A stretch of DNA of 64,000 nt from UBA4416 sp038327195 (GTDB taxonomy: Bacteria > Bacteroidota > Bacteroidia > B-17B0 > Aurantibacillaceae), in NCBI GenBank assembly GCA_038327195.1, contig JBBQKU010000014.1, forward strand, positions 29,994 through 93,993, read 5' to 3'. Shown in pieces: positions 43,067 to 51,831 of the stretch (positions are counted from its first letter, which is position 1; every line of letters begins with the position of its first letter). The position numbers and the translations under genes are program-made. The notes under the pieces are model-generated. The model did not search any database, had not been told where the DNA came from, and saw nothing but the letters and a program-made list of their open reading frames with translations.

Positions 43067-43871
43067 TGTTTTTAAAGCTATTATAAACTTTTTTAAAAAC
43101 CCAATCTAAAAGAGGTGTTTTATAAATAAATTCAAGAATTCTATATTTTAAAGGTATTTCTTTCCTTGATTCTTTATAATAATTTTTATAAATTTTAAAT
43201 GGCAAATAAAATTTTAAAATTGATTGTTTTTCTGAAACTACTATATCATAATTTTCTTTATTAGAGCTTAATCCACCTAATTCATAATTACAAACAGTTT
43301 TGTTAAAATACACATAGGCTTCTGGTTCTTTTATGAAAATTTTAAAGAAGAAATCAAAATCAGCACAAATTTTATAATTTAAATTATATATTCCATATTT
43401 TGAAAATAAATTTTTATGTATAAAACATGCTTGATGGTTAATGTTATTCTTGAAAAAATAACTTAAATTAAAATTTTCAGGTGGAAATAAAACTTCATCA
43501 TTATTATTTGTACTAATAAGGTTGGAATTACCATAAATAATTTTGTTTTGAAGATGTCCGACAAAATCATTAAATTTTTCTAGCACATTAAAATCATAAA
43601 AACTATCGCCTGAATTTAAAAAAACTAAATAGTCCCCAAAAGCTTTATTTATTCCCTTATTTTGCGCATCATAAACCCCTAAATCTTTTTCACTCACCCA
43701 ATAATTTATTCTAGGAGTCTGTTTAATGTTATCAACGCTAGTATCCTCTGAACCTCCATCTATTACTATAAATTGAAAATCTTGAAAAGTTTGGTTAACT
43801 ACACTATTAATAGTTTTTTTTAAACCATTTTCATTATTGTAATTGATAGTTATAATAGAAATTTTAGACAT
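43059..43871 (-). CDS. glycosyltransferase family 2 (WcaA-type)
   Basis: The 270-residue GT-A enzyme has ISIITINYNNENGLKKTINSVVNQTFQDFQFIVIDGGSEDTS, DLGVYDAQNKG and FLNSGDSF as the catalytic-metal and donor motifs. The typical GYD/NHQACF region follows. It lies one base from the FdtB-like gene upstream. Confidence 0.9.
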   Translation of the reverse strand: MSKISIITINYNNENGLKKTINSVVNQTFQDFQFIVIDGGSEDTSVDNIKQTPRINYWVSEKDLGVYDAQNKGINKAFGDYLVFLNSGDSFYDFNVLEKFNDFVGHLQNKIIYGNSNLISTNNNDEVLFPPENFNLSYFFKNNINHQACFIHKNLFSKYGIYNLNYKICADFDFFFKIFIKEPEAYVYFNKTVCNYELGGLSSNKENYDIVVSEKQSILKFYLPFKIYKNYYKESRKEIPLKYRILEFIYKTPLLDWVFKKVYNSFKNNE

Positions 43872-43872
43872 T

Positions 43873-44958
43873 TTAAAATGAATTCATGACTTCTATTACT
43901 TTAGTTACATCTTTAATTGTATGATAAAATGAAATAGGTAAACTTAAAGTTGTATTATGTATTTCTTCTGCTATTGGTGTTTGTTGCTTATCTATAATTC
44001 CAATCATTGCTTTTTGTTTATTAGGTGCAATAGGATAATGAATTTCAGTTTTTATATTTTTTTTAAATAAATATTCTTTTAATTCATTTCTTTTTTGGTG
44101 ACGTATATTGAAAATATGAAAAACATCAAAATAATCTGAATTTACTTGTGGCTTAATAAAATCTGAACTTAAATTTTCTAAATAAATGCTGGCTAAATTA
44201 CGTTTATGATTTGTAATTTTATCCATATATTTTAATTTAACCAATAATAATGCTGCCTGTAATTCATCTAATCTTGAATTTATTCCAACCACATCATTAT
44301 AATATTTTTTTTCAGAACCGTAATTTCTAAGAATCTTAATTTTATTTGCTAACTCCTCATTATTCGTTGTAACAGCACCGGCATCACCTATTGCTCCTAA
44401 ATTTTTTGTCGGATAAAAACTATGAGCTGCAAAATCACCAAAACTACCTGATAATTGTTCTTTAAATTTTGCCCCATGAGATTGCGCACAATCTTCAATT
44501 ACTTTTAGATTATATTTTTGAGCTATAGCTAATATGGTATCCATTTCACAAACTTTTCCATATAGGTGAACAACCATGATTACTTTTGTTTTTGCTGTTA
44601 TCGCTTTCTCTATTAATCTTGGATCAATATTATACGTTTCTATATTCGGTTCTACTAAAATTGGTTGTAGGCCATTATTTATTATTGATAATATAGTTGC
44701 AATATATGTGTTAGATGGGACAATTACCTCACTACCCTTTTCAAAATCAAATGCATTAAGTGACAAACTAAGTGCGTCTAATCCATTTGCAACACCTACA
44801 CAATTTGTAGTTCCGCAGTATGTTGCAAATTGATTTTCAAATTCTTTTACTTTTGAACCTAGTATATACCAGCCACTTTCTAAAACTTCATTAAATGCAA
44901 TTTTATACTCATTAAATAATGGTTTATTAAGATTATTTAAATTTTCGTATTCTATCAT
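43873..44958 (-). CDS. fdtB: dTDP-3-amino-3,6-dideoxyhexose transaminase (FdtB-like)
   Basis: The 361-residue PLP aminotransferase has SNTYIATILSIINNGL, the PLP-ring Asp in VIEDCAQSHGA and the Schiff-base Lys185 in SFYPTKNLGAIGDAGA. FdtB/QdtB-type enzymes convert the 3-keto sugar made by FdtA/QdtA to the 3-amino sugar. The start overlaps the FdtA-like stop by 4 nt, which strongly supports the pairing. Confidence 0.85.
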   Translation of the reverse strand: MIEYENLNNLNKPLFNEYKIAFNEVLESGWYILGSKVKEFENQFATYCGTTNCVGVANGLDALSLSLNAFDFEKGSEVIVPSNTYIATILSIINNGLQPILVEPNIETYNIDPRLIEKAITAKTKVIMVVHLYGKVCEMDTILAIAQKYNLKVIEDCAQSHGAKFKEQLSGSFGDFAAHSFYPTKNLGAIGDAGAVTTNNEELANKIKILRNYGSEKKYYNDVVGINSRLDELQAALLLVKLKYMDKITNHKRNLASIYLENLSSDFIKPQVNSDYFDVFHIFNIRHQKRNELKEYLFKKNIKTEIHYPIAPNKQKAMIGIIDKQQTPIAEEIHNTTLSLPISFYHTIKDVTKVIEVMNSF

Positions 44959-45323
44959 TTTTTATATGGTTCGAAAATATAATCATTTGCATCAAAAAAT
45001 TCTGAAGCAAATACCATTAAAATAGCATCGTTCGAAAAATCATACATCGAATGCCAGTCCTCTGGATTAATTATCAAACATTTACTTGGCTTATTTAATT
45101 CGAAAATTTGCTCTGTATTATTATCATTGTTGTAAATTTTACATTCTCCTTTAATACAAATAGCAGCTTGTATTGTTTTATGGTGCCTATGACCTCCTCT
45201 TTTAGAGTCATCAACTCCATAAATATAAAACACACGTTTAATATCAAAAGGTAATACTTTTTCTACTACTGTTAAATTACCACGAGAGTCTGTAAATGTT
45301 TTTAAATCTATAATGTGTGCCAT
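44955..45323 (-). CDS. fdtA: dTDP-6-deoxyhexose 3,4-ketoisomerase (FdtA-like cupin)
   Basis: The 122-residue protein is a single RmlC-like cupin with SRGNLTVVEK near 13-22, KRVFYIYGV and the catalytic GGHRHHKTIQAAICIKGE, of the FdtA/QdtA (WxcM-like) family. It isomerises dTDP-4-keto-6-deoxyglucose to the 3-keto form. The next gene encodes the matching transaminase; an acetyltransferase (FdtC) or dTDP-glucose enzymes (RmlA, RmlB) are not in this window. Whether the product has galacto (Fuc3N) or gluco (Qui3N) shape cannot be decided here. Confidence 0.85.
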   Translation of the reverse strand: MAHIIDLKTFTDSRGNLTVVEKVLPFDIKRVFYIYGVDDSKRGGHRHHKTIQAAICIKGECKIYNNDNNTEQIFELNKPSKCLIINPEDWHSMYDFSNDAILMVFASEFFDANDYIFEPYKK

Positions 45324-45351
45324 AATCTTATAAGTTCTAAATTTAATAAAA

Positions 45352-46392
45352 TTATAACTTAGATATTTTAAAATAATAATGATGTTTGATTTTATCCAAT
45401 AATTTAATTCCTAAAATATTAAATTTAGAACTTTTTAAGCCTTCAAAATAATATTGTTTTAACGTGAAAAAATTCAAAATTCCATAAGGAGAATTATTAA
45501 TAGCACCATCACAATTAATCGTGTTATCAATTATATTGATTTTTCGTTTCGCATTAGCTAAAAGTAATACATATGGTTTATAAAATACATCAATAATATT
45601 TTTACTTATTGCGTACCCAGAATCTGTTAGACTAACCATATCATTTGCATAGAGTTTTAAGCTATGAAAATGAAAAAAGACTGCGGAAAATTGCTTTCCA
45701 GTACTTTTTTCTGTCCCGATAATTTGACTTTTATTACTATTAAAAGTATACTGTTGCACATTCCACGGAGCAATTCCACCTCCTAAATGATTTAATTCAT
45801 GAATACCAACAAAAGTTGAAGGCCAATTATCTAAATATTTTTGATCTCCAAACTTACCATCTTCATGTTTTGCATAACACCAATCTATACATGCTTCTCT
45901 CCACCAATTTAAAACTTCTAAACCTTCTTTCGAATTTTTAAAAGTTACAAATTGAACACAATATTTCCCACTTGTAATAGATTGATCGTACATTGGAGAA
46001 TATCTATGATCAGTAATTAAAACTGATTTATCCCCCATTTCATCTATTAAAACATTAGGATTTGAATAAAACAACAAATCGGCATCAATATAAGTGCAAC
46101 TAGTTAAATTGAAATTATTTATGCAATATAAAATAGTTGATGGTGTTGATGTCCAACAATACTCTGCCGCACTACGTGTGTTTTTAACCGACTTTAATTT
46201 CTCATCTTCAAATTGAGTCAACGAAATTACAGTTAAATTTTTATGTGGATTTTTTTGAAAATAATTAAACGTATCATCATCAAACGCAATTACATATAAA
46301 TGAAACTCAGTACAATATTTAATCAAAGACTCATACATTACTATGCCTCTCGATAAGTAATTAGAATTAAATAAGGTCACAAAATTCAACAT
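45352..46392 (-). CDS. GT-A-type hypothetical glycosyltransferase
   Basis: The 346-residue product begins NFVTLFNSNYLSRGIVMYESL and has TYIDADLLFYSNPNVLIDEMG, a DxD-like site as in GT8/GT-A proteins that bind nucleotide sugars with a metal, and a WNVQQYTF/HFHSLKLY C-terminal region. No closer assignment is possible. It lies 28 nt from FdtA and 3 nt from the methyltransferase gene, inside the glycan operon. Confidence 0.65.
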   Translation of the reverse strand: MLNFVTLFNSNYLSRGIVMYESLIKYCTEFHLYVIAFDDDTFNYFQKNPHKNLTVISLTQFEDEKLKSVKNTRSAAEYCWTSTPSTILYCINNFNLTSCTYIDADLLFYSNPNVLIDEMGDKSVLITDHRYSPMYDQSITSGKYCVQFVTFKNSKEGLEVLNWWREACIDWCYAKHEDGKFGDQKYLDNWPSTFVGIHELNHLGGGIAPWNVQQYTFNSNKSQIIGTEKSTGKQFSAVFFHFHSLKLYANDMVSLTDSGYAISKNIIDVFYKPYVLLLANAKRKINIIDNTINCDGAINNSPYGILNFFTLKQYYFEGLKSSKFNILGIKLLDKIKHHYYFKISKL

Positions 46393-46395
46393 AGG

Positions 46396-47220
46396 TTACA
46401 TTTTTTGTGCTTCAATAAATAAAGAATCCGGCTTTCTAACTTTCCCTTCAATCAAATCAAGATTATAATTATTCCAATCTGGTATTTGGCTTTCTGTTGC
46501 AGTAACAACTTTTACATTTACAAACCCATGTTTTTTTAATAATTCAGACAAAGAATACCTATCATACATCCATTGATGAATTTCACCACCAAGTCTAAAT
46601 CGCCCAATATTAAGTGCTTTTATATCATCCTTTAACAATAAATGAATTAATTTATTTTTAACACGTGATTTAAATTTAGAGAAACTGAAACTATCTTTAT
46701 TCACAACAGATGTACTTTTTTTTATATTTCTAAAATTTTCAATTAATTGCTTAGTCTCATTTCCATTTCTTTCTATCAAAAAATCATCATTTTGTTTAGA
46801 AATATCTTTAATGTAATCAATCATTTCTCCACCACCCTTTGCTCTAACAACTTGATCATACATCTCTAACATAGTCCAATTATATTTTTCCTTAGCAGAA
46901 GTATCATTTGCTAAAGAAGCTTCTAAATACTTAATATAATTTCGAGCAATTGCTTCTAAATCAGGGATTGCAACTCGCAACACTCCTTTGGGCTGAAGAA
47001 TCCGGTAACATTCCGAAATAAACTTTTCAGCATCCACTTTCATGAAATGTTCTAAAACATGAGAATGATAGGCCGCTTTAAATGAATTATCTTTAAATGG
47101 AATTCCTTTAGTTAGGTTATGTGCAATTACATCTTTACCTGTAGAAATAAAATCAACATTTACCCAGTTTTCATTAAACGTAAAGCCACATCCTAAATTT
47201 ATATAAGGCAGTTTCTCCAT
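46396..47220 (-). CDS. SAM-dependent methyltransferase (type 11-like)
   Basis: The 274-residue protein has a class I motif YINLGCGFTFNENWVNVDF, then AYHSHVLEHF and RILQPKGVLRVAIPDLEAIARNYI, the typical MTase_11 signature of sugar or glycan methyltransferases in such clusters. A helical insert of about 70 residues precedes the last strands (HQWMYDRYSL). It probably methylates the glycan, perhaps capping chain growth. Confidence 0.75.
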   Translation of the reverse strand: MEKLPYINLGCGFTFNENWVNVDFISTGKDVIAHNLTKGIPFKDNSFKAAYHSHVLEHFMKVDAEKFISECYRILQPKGVLRVAIPDLEAIARNYIKYLEASLANDTSAKEKYNWTMLEMYDQVVRAKGGGEMIDYIKDISKQNDDFLIERNGNETKQLIENFRNIKKSTSVVNKDSFSFSKFKSRVKNKLIHLLLKDDIKALNIGRFRLGGEIHQWMYDRYSLSELLKKHGFVNVKVVTATESQIPDWNNYNLDLIEGKVRKPDSLFIEAQKM

Positions 47221-47233
47221 ATTTGTTTTTTTA

Positions 47234-48334
47234 TTAAAATAATTTATTTAAGTGAGAAAATAAAATCTGAACGTAATTTTCATAATTATATTCACTGACA
47301 GTTTTATGTTGCGCATTTTTACCAATTTCAATAGCTTTTTGCGGATTTGCGATATAATAATTTACTTTTTCAATTGCCTCATCAATTGTTTTATAGGTTT
47401 CAATTTCCTTTCCAGGAACAAATAATGATGATAAATTTGTTCCTTCATCATTTAAGATCATAGTCCCTACACCAGTTGCTTCAAACATACGCATATTACC
47501 AACATAACCTTTTAATAAACTTTCATGAATATTAAAGGTTATAAGTGATTTTTGAATAATATCAAACATTTCTAGTCCCCAAGCTTCACCGTTGTAAACC
47601 TTTAAGATATCAGCATTTTTCTTAATGAAAAGGTTTTTATAATAAATTAATTCGCGTTTACTGTAATTTTTTTTATAATTATAACCCCATAATTGAATTG
47701 GAGTTAATTTAACAAGCTTTTTCAAGGCTATCTTTCTATTAATATGAACATCACTCCATCCTCCAACAAATGAGAAAGGAATTGTTTTAGGTTGAGGATT
47801 ATTTATTTTATTTAAAATCCTTATATCGAAAGCAGGATGCATATATTCAGCTAACAATCCTTGATTAATAAAAGTTTTTACGAAATCAGGTGTTGATGAA
47901 AAAACCAAATCAATATTATTTAATTTTGAATTTGGATTTAACGGAGAGGATATCCAAGAAACAATTTTTTTGCAATAAGGACTTACTGATTTAACAAAAT
48001 CACCAAAAAATTCGGTAACATATTCTAAATAAAATATATCAGGTTGAAATGTTTTAATTTGTTCAAATGAAATTTCGTAAAACCAATTGTCTGAATATTT
48101 AAAATTGTTTTCTGTAGCCCATTTTTTTTGTAAAATTTCGCAATTAGAAATTATCATAAATGTCTCATTTCCAGCTAATTCAGTATAGTAACATAAAGAA
48201 CCAGTATCTGCAAAAAAACAACTTAATAATTTATTCTTTAATTCACTATAAGTTAGATCATTCACATTTTCACATTCATTAAAAAAATTTGTCAGAAAAG
48301 GTGGGTAATATGAAGTCAAGAAGCAAATTTTCAT
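47234..48334 (-). CDS. CgeB-like glycosyltransferase
   Basis: The 366-residue GT-B protein has KICFLTSYYPPFLTNFF at its start, a C-terminal GNMRMFEATGVGTMILND block, and SEYNYENYVQIL at the end, matching CgeB/spore-maturation-type glycosyltransferases of Glyco_trans_1_2. It is the first gene of the minus-strand operon next to the 395-nt divergent intergenic region. Confidence 0.75.
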   Translation of the reverse strand: MKICFLTSYYPPFLTNFFNECENVNDLTYSELKNKLLSCFFADTGSLCYYTELAGNETFMIISNCEILQKKWATENNFKYSDNWFYEISFEQIKTFQPDIFYLEYVTEFFGDFVKSVSPYCKKIVSWISSPLNPNSKLNNIDLVFSSTPDFVKTFINQGLLAEYMHPAFDIRILNKINNPQPKTIPFSFVGGWSDVHINRKIALKKLVKLTPIQLWGYNYKKNYSKRELIYYKNLFIKKNADILKVYNGEAWGLEMFDIIQKSLITFNIHESLLKGYVGNMRMFEATGVGTMILNDEGTNLSSLFVPGKEIETYKTIDEAIEKVNYYIANPQKAIEIGKNAQHKTVSEYNYENYVQILFSHLNKLF

Positions 48335-48729
48335 TATTTCATATTACTAAGATTATTACTTTTAATAAATTTCAAAAAAAAATACTGTTTTTAAAACTAA
48401 TTTGTAAATAAAACAGATTAATATTTTTTGGCCTAAAGGTATAAAAAAGGATTGTTTCTCCTATTAATATATAGGTTAAATATTAGTTTATTGATTTGTG
48501 TTTTTTGAATATTTAAGGATATAGTAATTTATCAATTAGAACTTTTACTTATTTTTAAAATATTCTTTTTTTTACGAATAAATTGATTTATTTAATAGTT
48601 TTTTATTAAGATTTTATTGGATTAAAAAGTGGGAAATTATTCATTAATTCTGCTAAATTTGCATATTAAATTGCGGTTCTATAAAAATTCTTTGAATTCG
48701 TTAATTTTTAATTTAATAGCAAAATATAA
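48335..48729. other. 395-nt divergent intergenic region between the glycan operons
   Basis: No ORF is seen here. The stretch is extremely AT-rich with poly-A/T tracts and drives transcription both ways. One full -7 match (TAAATTTG at 48654) lies towards wzm, and no clear minus-strand promoter could be placed. A short inverted repeat CCTAT...ATAGG (48460-48475) is the only symmetric element noticed. Confidence 0.5.
48654..48661 (+). promoter_or_regulatory. -7 box of the wzm/pse operon
   Basis: TAAATTTG matches TAnnTTTG, about 70 nt before the wzm ATG. There is no TTG at the usual spacing, so an activator or a weak -33 is likely. Confidence 0.4.
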
Positions 48730-49605
48730 ATGTCAAATTCTAACATAGAAGAAGATAATGAGCCTTGGGATTTGGTATTAGAACCAAACAATAAATGGTA
48801 TTCTTTAGGTTTATCAAAAATATTTCGTTTTAAAGACTTATTATTTTTATTTGTTCGACGTGATTTTGTTTCTATTTACAAGCAAACCATATTGGGCCCT
48901 ATTTGGTTTTTTATTCAACCAATTATAACAGCAATAACTTATGCAATTATTTTTGGGGCATTAGCCGATATATCAACTGAAGGTATGCCCCCATTACTTT
49001 TTTACATGTGTGGAATCACCTTATGGAATTATTTTTCCGAAACATTATCAAAAACGTCAGACACATTTACTGCTAATTCTGGTATTTTCGGTAAGGTTTA
49101 TTTCCCTAGAATGATAGTGCCTTTATCTGTTGTTTTATCAAATATGATAAAGTTGGGGATTCAATTTTTTCTTTTTTTAGTGGTTTGGATTTATTATTTA
49201 ATTATTGACCCTAATATTCATCCAAATTACACAATTGTTTTTATTCCATTTTTAATACTATTAATGGGATTTTTAGGACTTGGGTTTGGTATTATCATTA
49301 CTTCGATGACAACCAAATACAGAGATTTAAAATTCTTAGTTAGCTTCGCTATTCAATTGTTGATGTATGCCTCACCTATAATTTTCCCATTATCATTAGT
49401 GAGAGAAAAATATCCTCAATTTAAATTAATATTATTAGCAAATCCAATAACTAGTATTGTAGAAGCTTTTAAATATGCCTTTTTAGGAGTTGGAGAGTTT
49501 AATGTATTTTATTTAGGGTACAGTGTTTTATTTACTGTAATTTTATTTTTTATTGGTCTAGTCGTATTCAATAAAGTAGAAAAATCATTCATGGATACGG
49601 TTTAA
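48730..49605 (+). CDS. wzm: ABC-2-type polysaccharide export permease Wzm
   Basis: The 291-residue protein is a six-helix ABC-2 permease with a long polar N-terminus, LGPIWFFIQPIITAITYAIIFGAL at the first helix, YFPRMIVPLSVVLSNMIK, and TTKYRDLKFLVSFAIQLLMYASPI. With the Wzt ATPase it moves undecaprenyl-linked polysaccharide across the inner membrane. It is the first gene of a plus-strand operon of ten genes. Confidence 0.93.
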   Translation: MSNSNIEEDNEPWDLVLEPNNKWYSLGLSKIFRFKDLLFLFVRRDFVSIYKQTILGPIWFFIQPIITAITYAIIFGALADISTEGMPPLLFYMCGITLWNYFSETLSKTSDTFTANSGIFGKVYFPRMIVPLSVVLSNMIKLGIQFFLFLVVWIYYLIIDPNIHPNYTIVFIPFLILLMGFLGLGFGIIITSMTTKYRDLKFLVSFAIQLLMYASPIIFPLSLVREKYPQFKLILLANPITSIVEAFKYAFLGVGEFNVFYLGYSVLFTVILFFIGLVVFNKVEKSFMDTV

Positions 49606-49616
49606 AGAAATTTATA

Positions 49617-50897
49617 ATGAGTAGAATAGTTTTAAAAGCTGAAAATATTTCAAAACAATATCGTCTGGGCCAACTTGGTACAGGAACTATTTCACATGAT
49701 TTAAATCGTTGGTGGCATAGAGCAAGGGGCAAAGAAGATCCTTATTTACAAATCGGTGATACAAATGATAGAAGCATAAAAGGAAATAGCGATTACGTAT
49801 GGTCACTAAAAGACATCAGCTTTGATGTGAGACAAGGTGATGTATTAGGAATTATTGGAAAAAATGGTGCAGGAAAATCGACCTTATTAAAAATATTATC
49901 GCAAGTAACTTCTGCTACTACTGGTAAAGTAAAAATTAGAGGGCGTGTTGCCGCATTATTAGAGGTTGGTACTGGCTTTCATCCAGAATTAACTGGACGT
50001 GAAAACATATTTTTAAATGGTGCAATCTTAGGAATGACAAAGCCCGAAATCATTAGTAAATTTGATGAAATTGTTGATTTTAGTGGTGTTGAAAAATATA
50101 TAGATACTCCTGTAAAACGTTATTCATCTGGAATGATGGTAAGATTAGGTTTTGCCGTTGCCGCTCACCTTGAACCCGAAATATTAATAGTTGATGAAGT
50201 TTTAGCAGTTGGTGATGCTGAATTTCAAAAAAAATGTATGGGGAAAATAAAAAATGTTGCTGGTGAAGGAAGAACTGTCTTATTTGTTAGTCATAATATG
50301 CAAGCAATGTCTAGTATTTGCAAGACTGGGATTTTATTAAAAAATGGTTTAATTGAAGAGTCTAGTGATATCAATACCTGTATTAAAAAATACAATGGTG
50401 CGTTTGGAGAATCTATGATTGGAACCGTTAGTATTAAAGATAGACTCAATCGTTCACAAAGTAATGGAAATATTCTTTTTTCAAGTATCCAAGCATATTT
50501 AGGTGATAAAAAAACCTGGGATTTTAGATTTGATGAAGACATTAATTTTATGATTGAATGTGAGGCAAGAGATAATTCAGAAGGCCTACTATTTTATATG
50601 GCACTACTAGATCCATTGTCTACTGATATTTTGACTAATTTTAAAGTAGTTATAAAACAAAGTGAAATAGTTAAAGGGGAAAAATTGTCTTTTAATGTAA
50701 CTATCCCTTCAAAAACGTTAAGAATTGGTCAATATCTTTTATATTTTGCAATTGGAGATGCTAATTACAAAAAATGGTATGATGTGGTAGATAATAACAT
50801 TAACCTGCCTTCATTAAATATTACCCCTATTGATATGGATCCACATTATAATGCCGGCAAATTTTCTATTCCATATTCTATAAAAATTAATAAATAA
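49617..50897 (+). CDS. wzt: ABC exporter ATPase Wzt with C-terminal glycan-binding domain
   Basis: The 426-residue protein has Walker A IIGKNGAGKST near 79-89, the signature RYSSGMMVRLGF near 169-180, Walker B ILIVDEVLAVGD, and a C-terminal beta-rich Wzt_C domain (about 285-420) that binds the chain terminus before export. A C-terminal extended Wzt implies recognition of a modified end group, fitting the methyltransferase and PhyH genes nearby. Confidence 0.93.
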   Translation: MSRIVLKAENISKQYRLGQLGTGTISHDLNRWWHRARGKEDPYLQIGDTNDRSIKGNSDYVWSLKDISFDVRQGDVLGIIGKNGAGKSTLLKILSQVTSATTGKVKIRGRVAALLEVGTGFHPELTGRENIFLNGAILGMTKPEIISKFDEIVDFSGVEKYIDTPVKRYSSGMMVRLGFAVAAHLEPEILIVDEVLAVGDAEFQKKCMGKIKNVAGEGRTVLFVSHNMQAMSSICKTGILLKNGLIEESSDINTCIKKYNGAFGESMIGTVSIKDRLNRSQSNGNILFSSIQAYLGDKKTWDFRFDEDINFMIECEARDNSEGLLFYMALLDPLSTDILTNFKVVIKQSEIVKGEKLSFNVTIPSKTLRIGQYLLYFAIGDANYKKWYDVVDNNINLPSLNITPIDMDPHYNAGKFSIPYSIKINK

Positions 50898-50901
50898 AAT
50901 A

Positions 50902-51825
50902 GTGATTAGAAAGATTTATAGAAAAATTTTTCCTAGAAAAGCCCCTTCCATTACTCCAAATAATGTTGTAATAGGTGAAAATTGTTCAATTGATCCTTCA
51001 TCATTAATATTTGCAGCAAAAAATGCTAAAATCATATTTAGTGGTAATAATTATATTGGTAGAAATGTAGAAATTGGAACTGAAGGTTTAATCGAATTTG
51101 GAACAAATACTAGTATTCAAGATCGCTCAATCATTTTGGGTGATGTTGAAATTGGTAACTTTTGCACCTTTGCTCCAAATATATATATTAGTTCAGGACG
51201 ACATTATTATGATTTTATACCTAATTATTATATTAAAGATCAAGACGAATTAAATTCAAATGATAAAGTTCGTTCAAAAGAACATTCTAAAAAAGTTATT
51301 ATTGGAGATGATTGTTGGCTTGGAATAAATTCCGTTATAATGTCAGGAGTAACAATTGGAAGAGGTTCCGTTATTGGAGCAAACGCAGTGGTTACAAAAA
51401 ATGTAGAACCCTTTTCAGTTATGACAGGCGCACCTGCTAAATTATTAAAAAAGCGATTGGATTTTATACCTAAGTCTTTTTTAAGATTTGATAATGACAA
51501 TGATCTCCCAAATTTTTATAGTGGCCTTTTTGTTGATTTAAAAAATCTAAAAGAATCAAGATTTGAGAATGGCATATTTTCTTCATCAAAATTTTCCTTT
51601 TATATGATTAATAATGGTAATAAATTGATTTTGAAAATTAAAAAAATACCTTCTGCCAACTTAATTCTACTTTATAATAATCAAGAGATTGAACTCAAAA
51701 ATAATGGCTATGAAACTTTATCATTTAATGCCGACCAAGTTTACTATCATCATTTTTCAATTAAAAATGAAATTGATAAAAAATCGAAGTTTTTACTAAT
51801 AGAAAGTATAGAAATTTTAAATTAA
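50902..51825 (+). CDS. hexapeptide-repeat acyltransferase (LbH)
   Basis: The 307-residue gene starts with GTG, four bases after the wzt stop. Residues about 18-185 have the hexapeptide pattern (VVIGENCSIDPSSLIF, VIIGDDCWLGINSVIMSGVTIGRGSVIGANAVVTKNV), a left-handed beta-helix typical of O- or N-acetyltransferases with the PFSVMTGAPAKLLKKR ending. A C-terminal domain of about 110 residues is unlike the family and of unknown role. It probably acetylates the exported glycan. Confidence 0.85.
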   Translation: MIRKIYRKIFPRKAPSITPNNVVIGENCSIDPSSLIFAAKNAKIIFSGNNYIGRNVEIGTEGLIEFGTNTSIQDRSIILGDVEIGNFCTFAPNIYISSGRHYYDFIPNYYIKDQDELNSNDKVRSKEHSKKVIIGDDCWLGINSVIMSGVTIGRGSVIGANAVVTKNVEPFSVMTGAPAKLLKKRLDFIPKSFLRFDNDNDLPNFYSGLFVDLKNLKESRFENGIFSSSKFSFYMINNGNKLILKIKKIPSANLILLYNNQEIELKNNGYETLSFNADQVYYHHFSIKNEIDKKSKFLLIESIEILN

Positions 51826-51831
51826 AAAAAG

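Noticed and set aside
48460..48475. CCTAT...ATAGG inverted repeat as a terminator
   Set aside because: Only five paired bases and no T-run; too weak in this AT-rich region.
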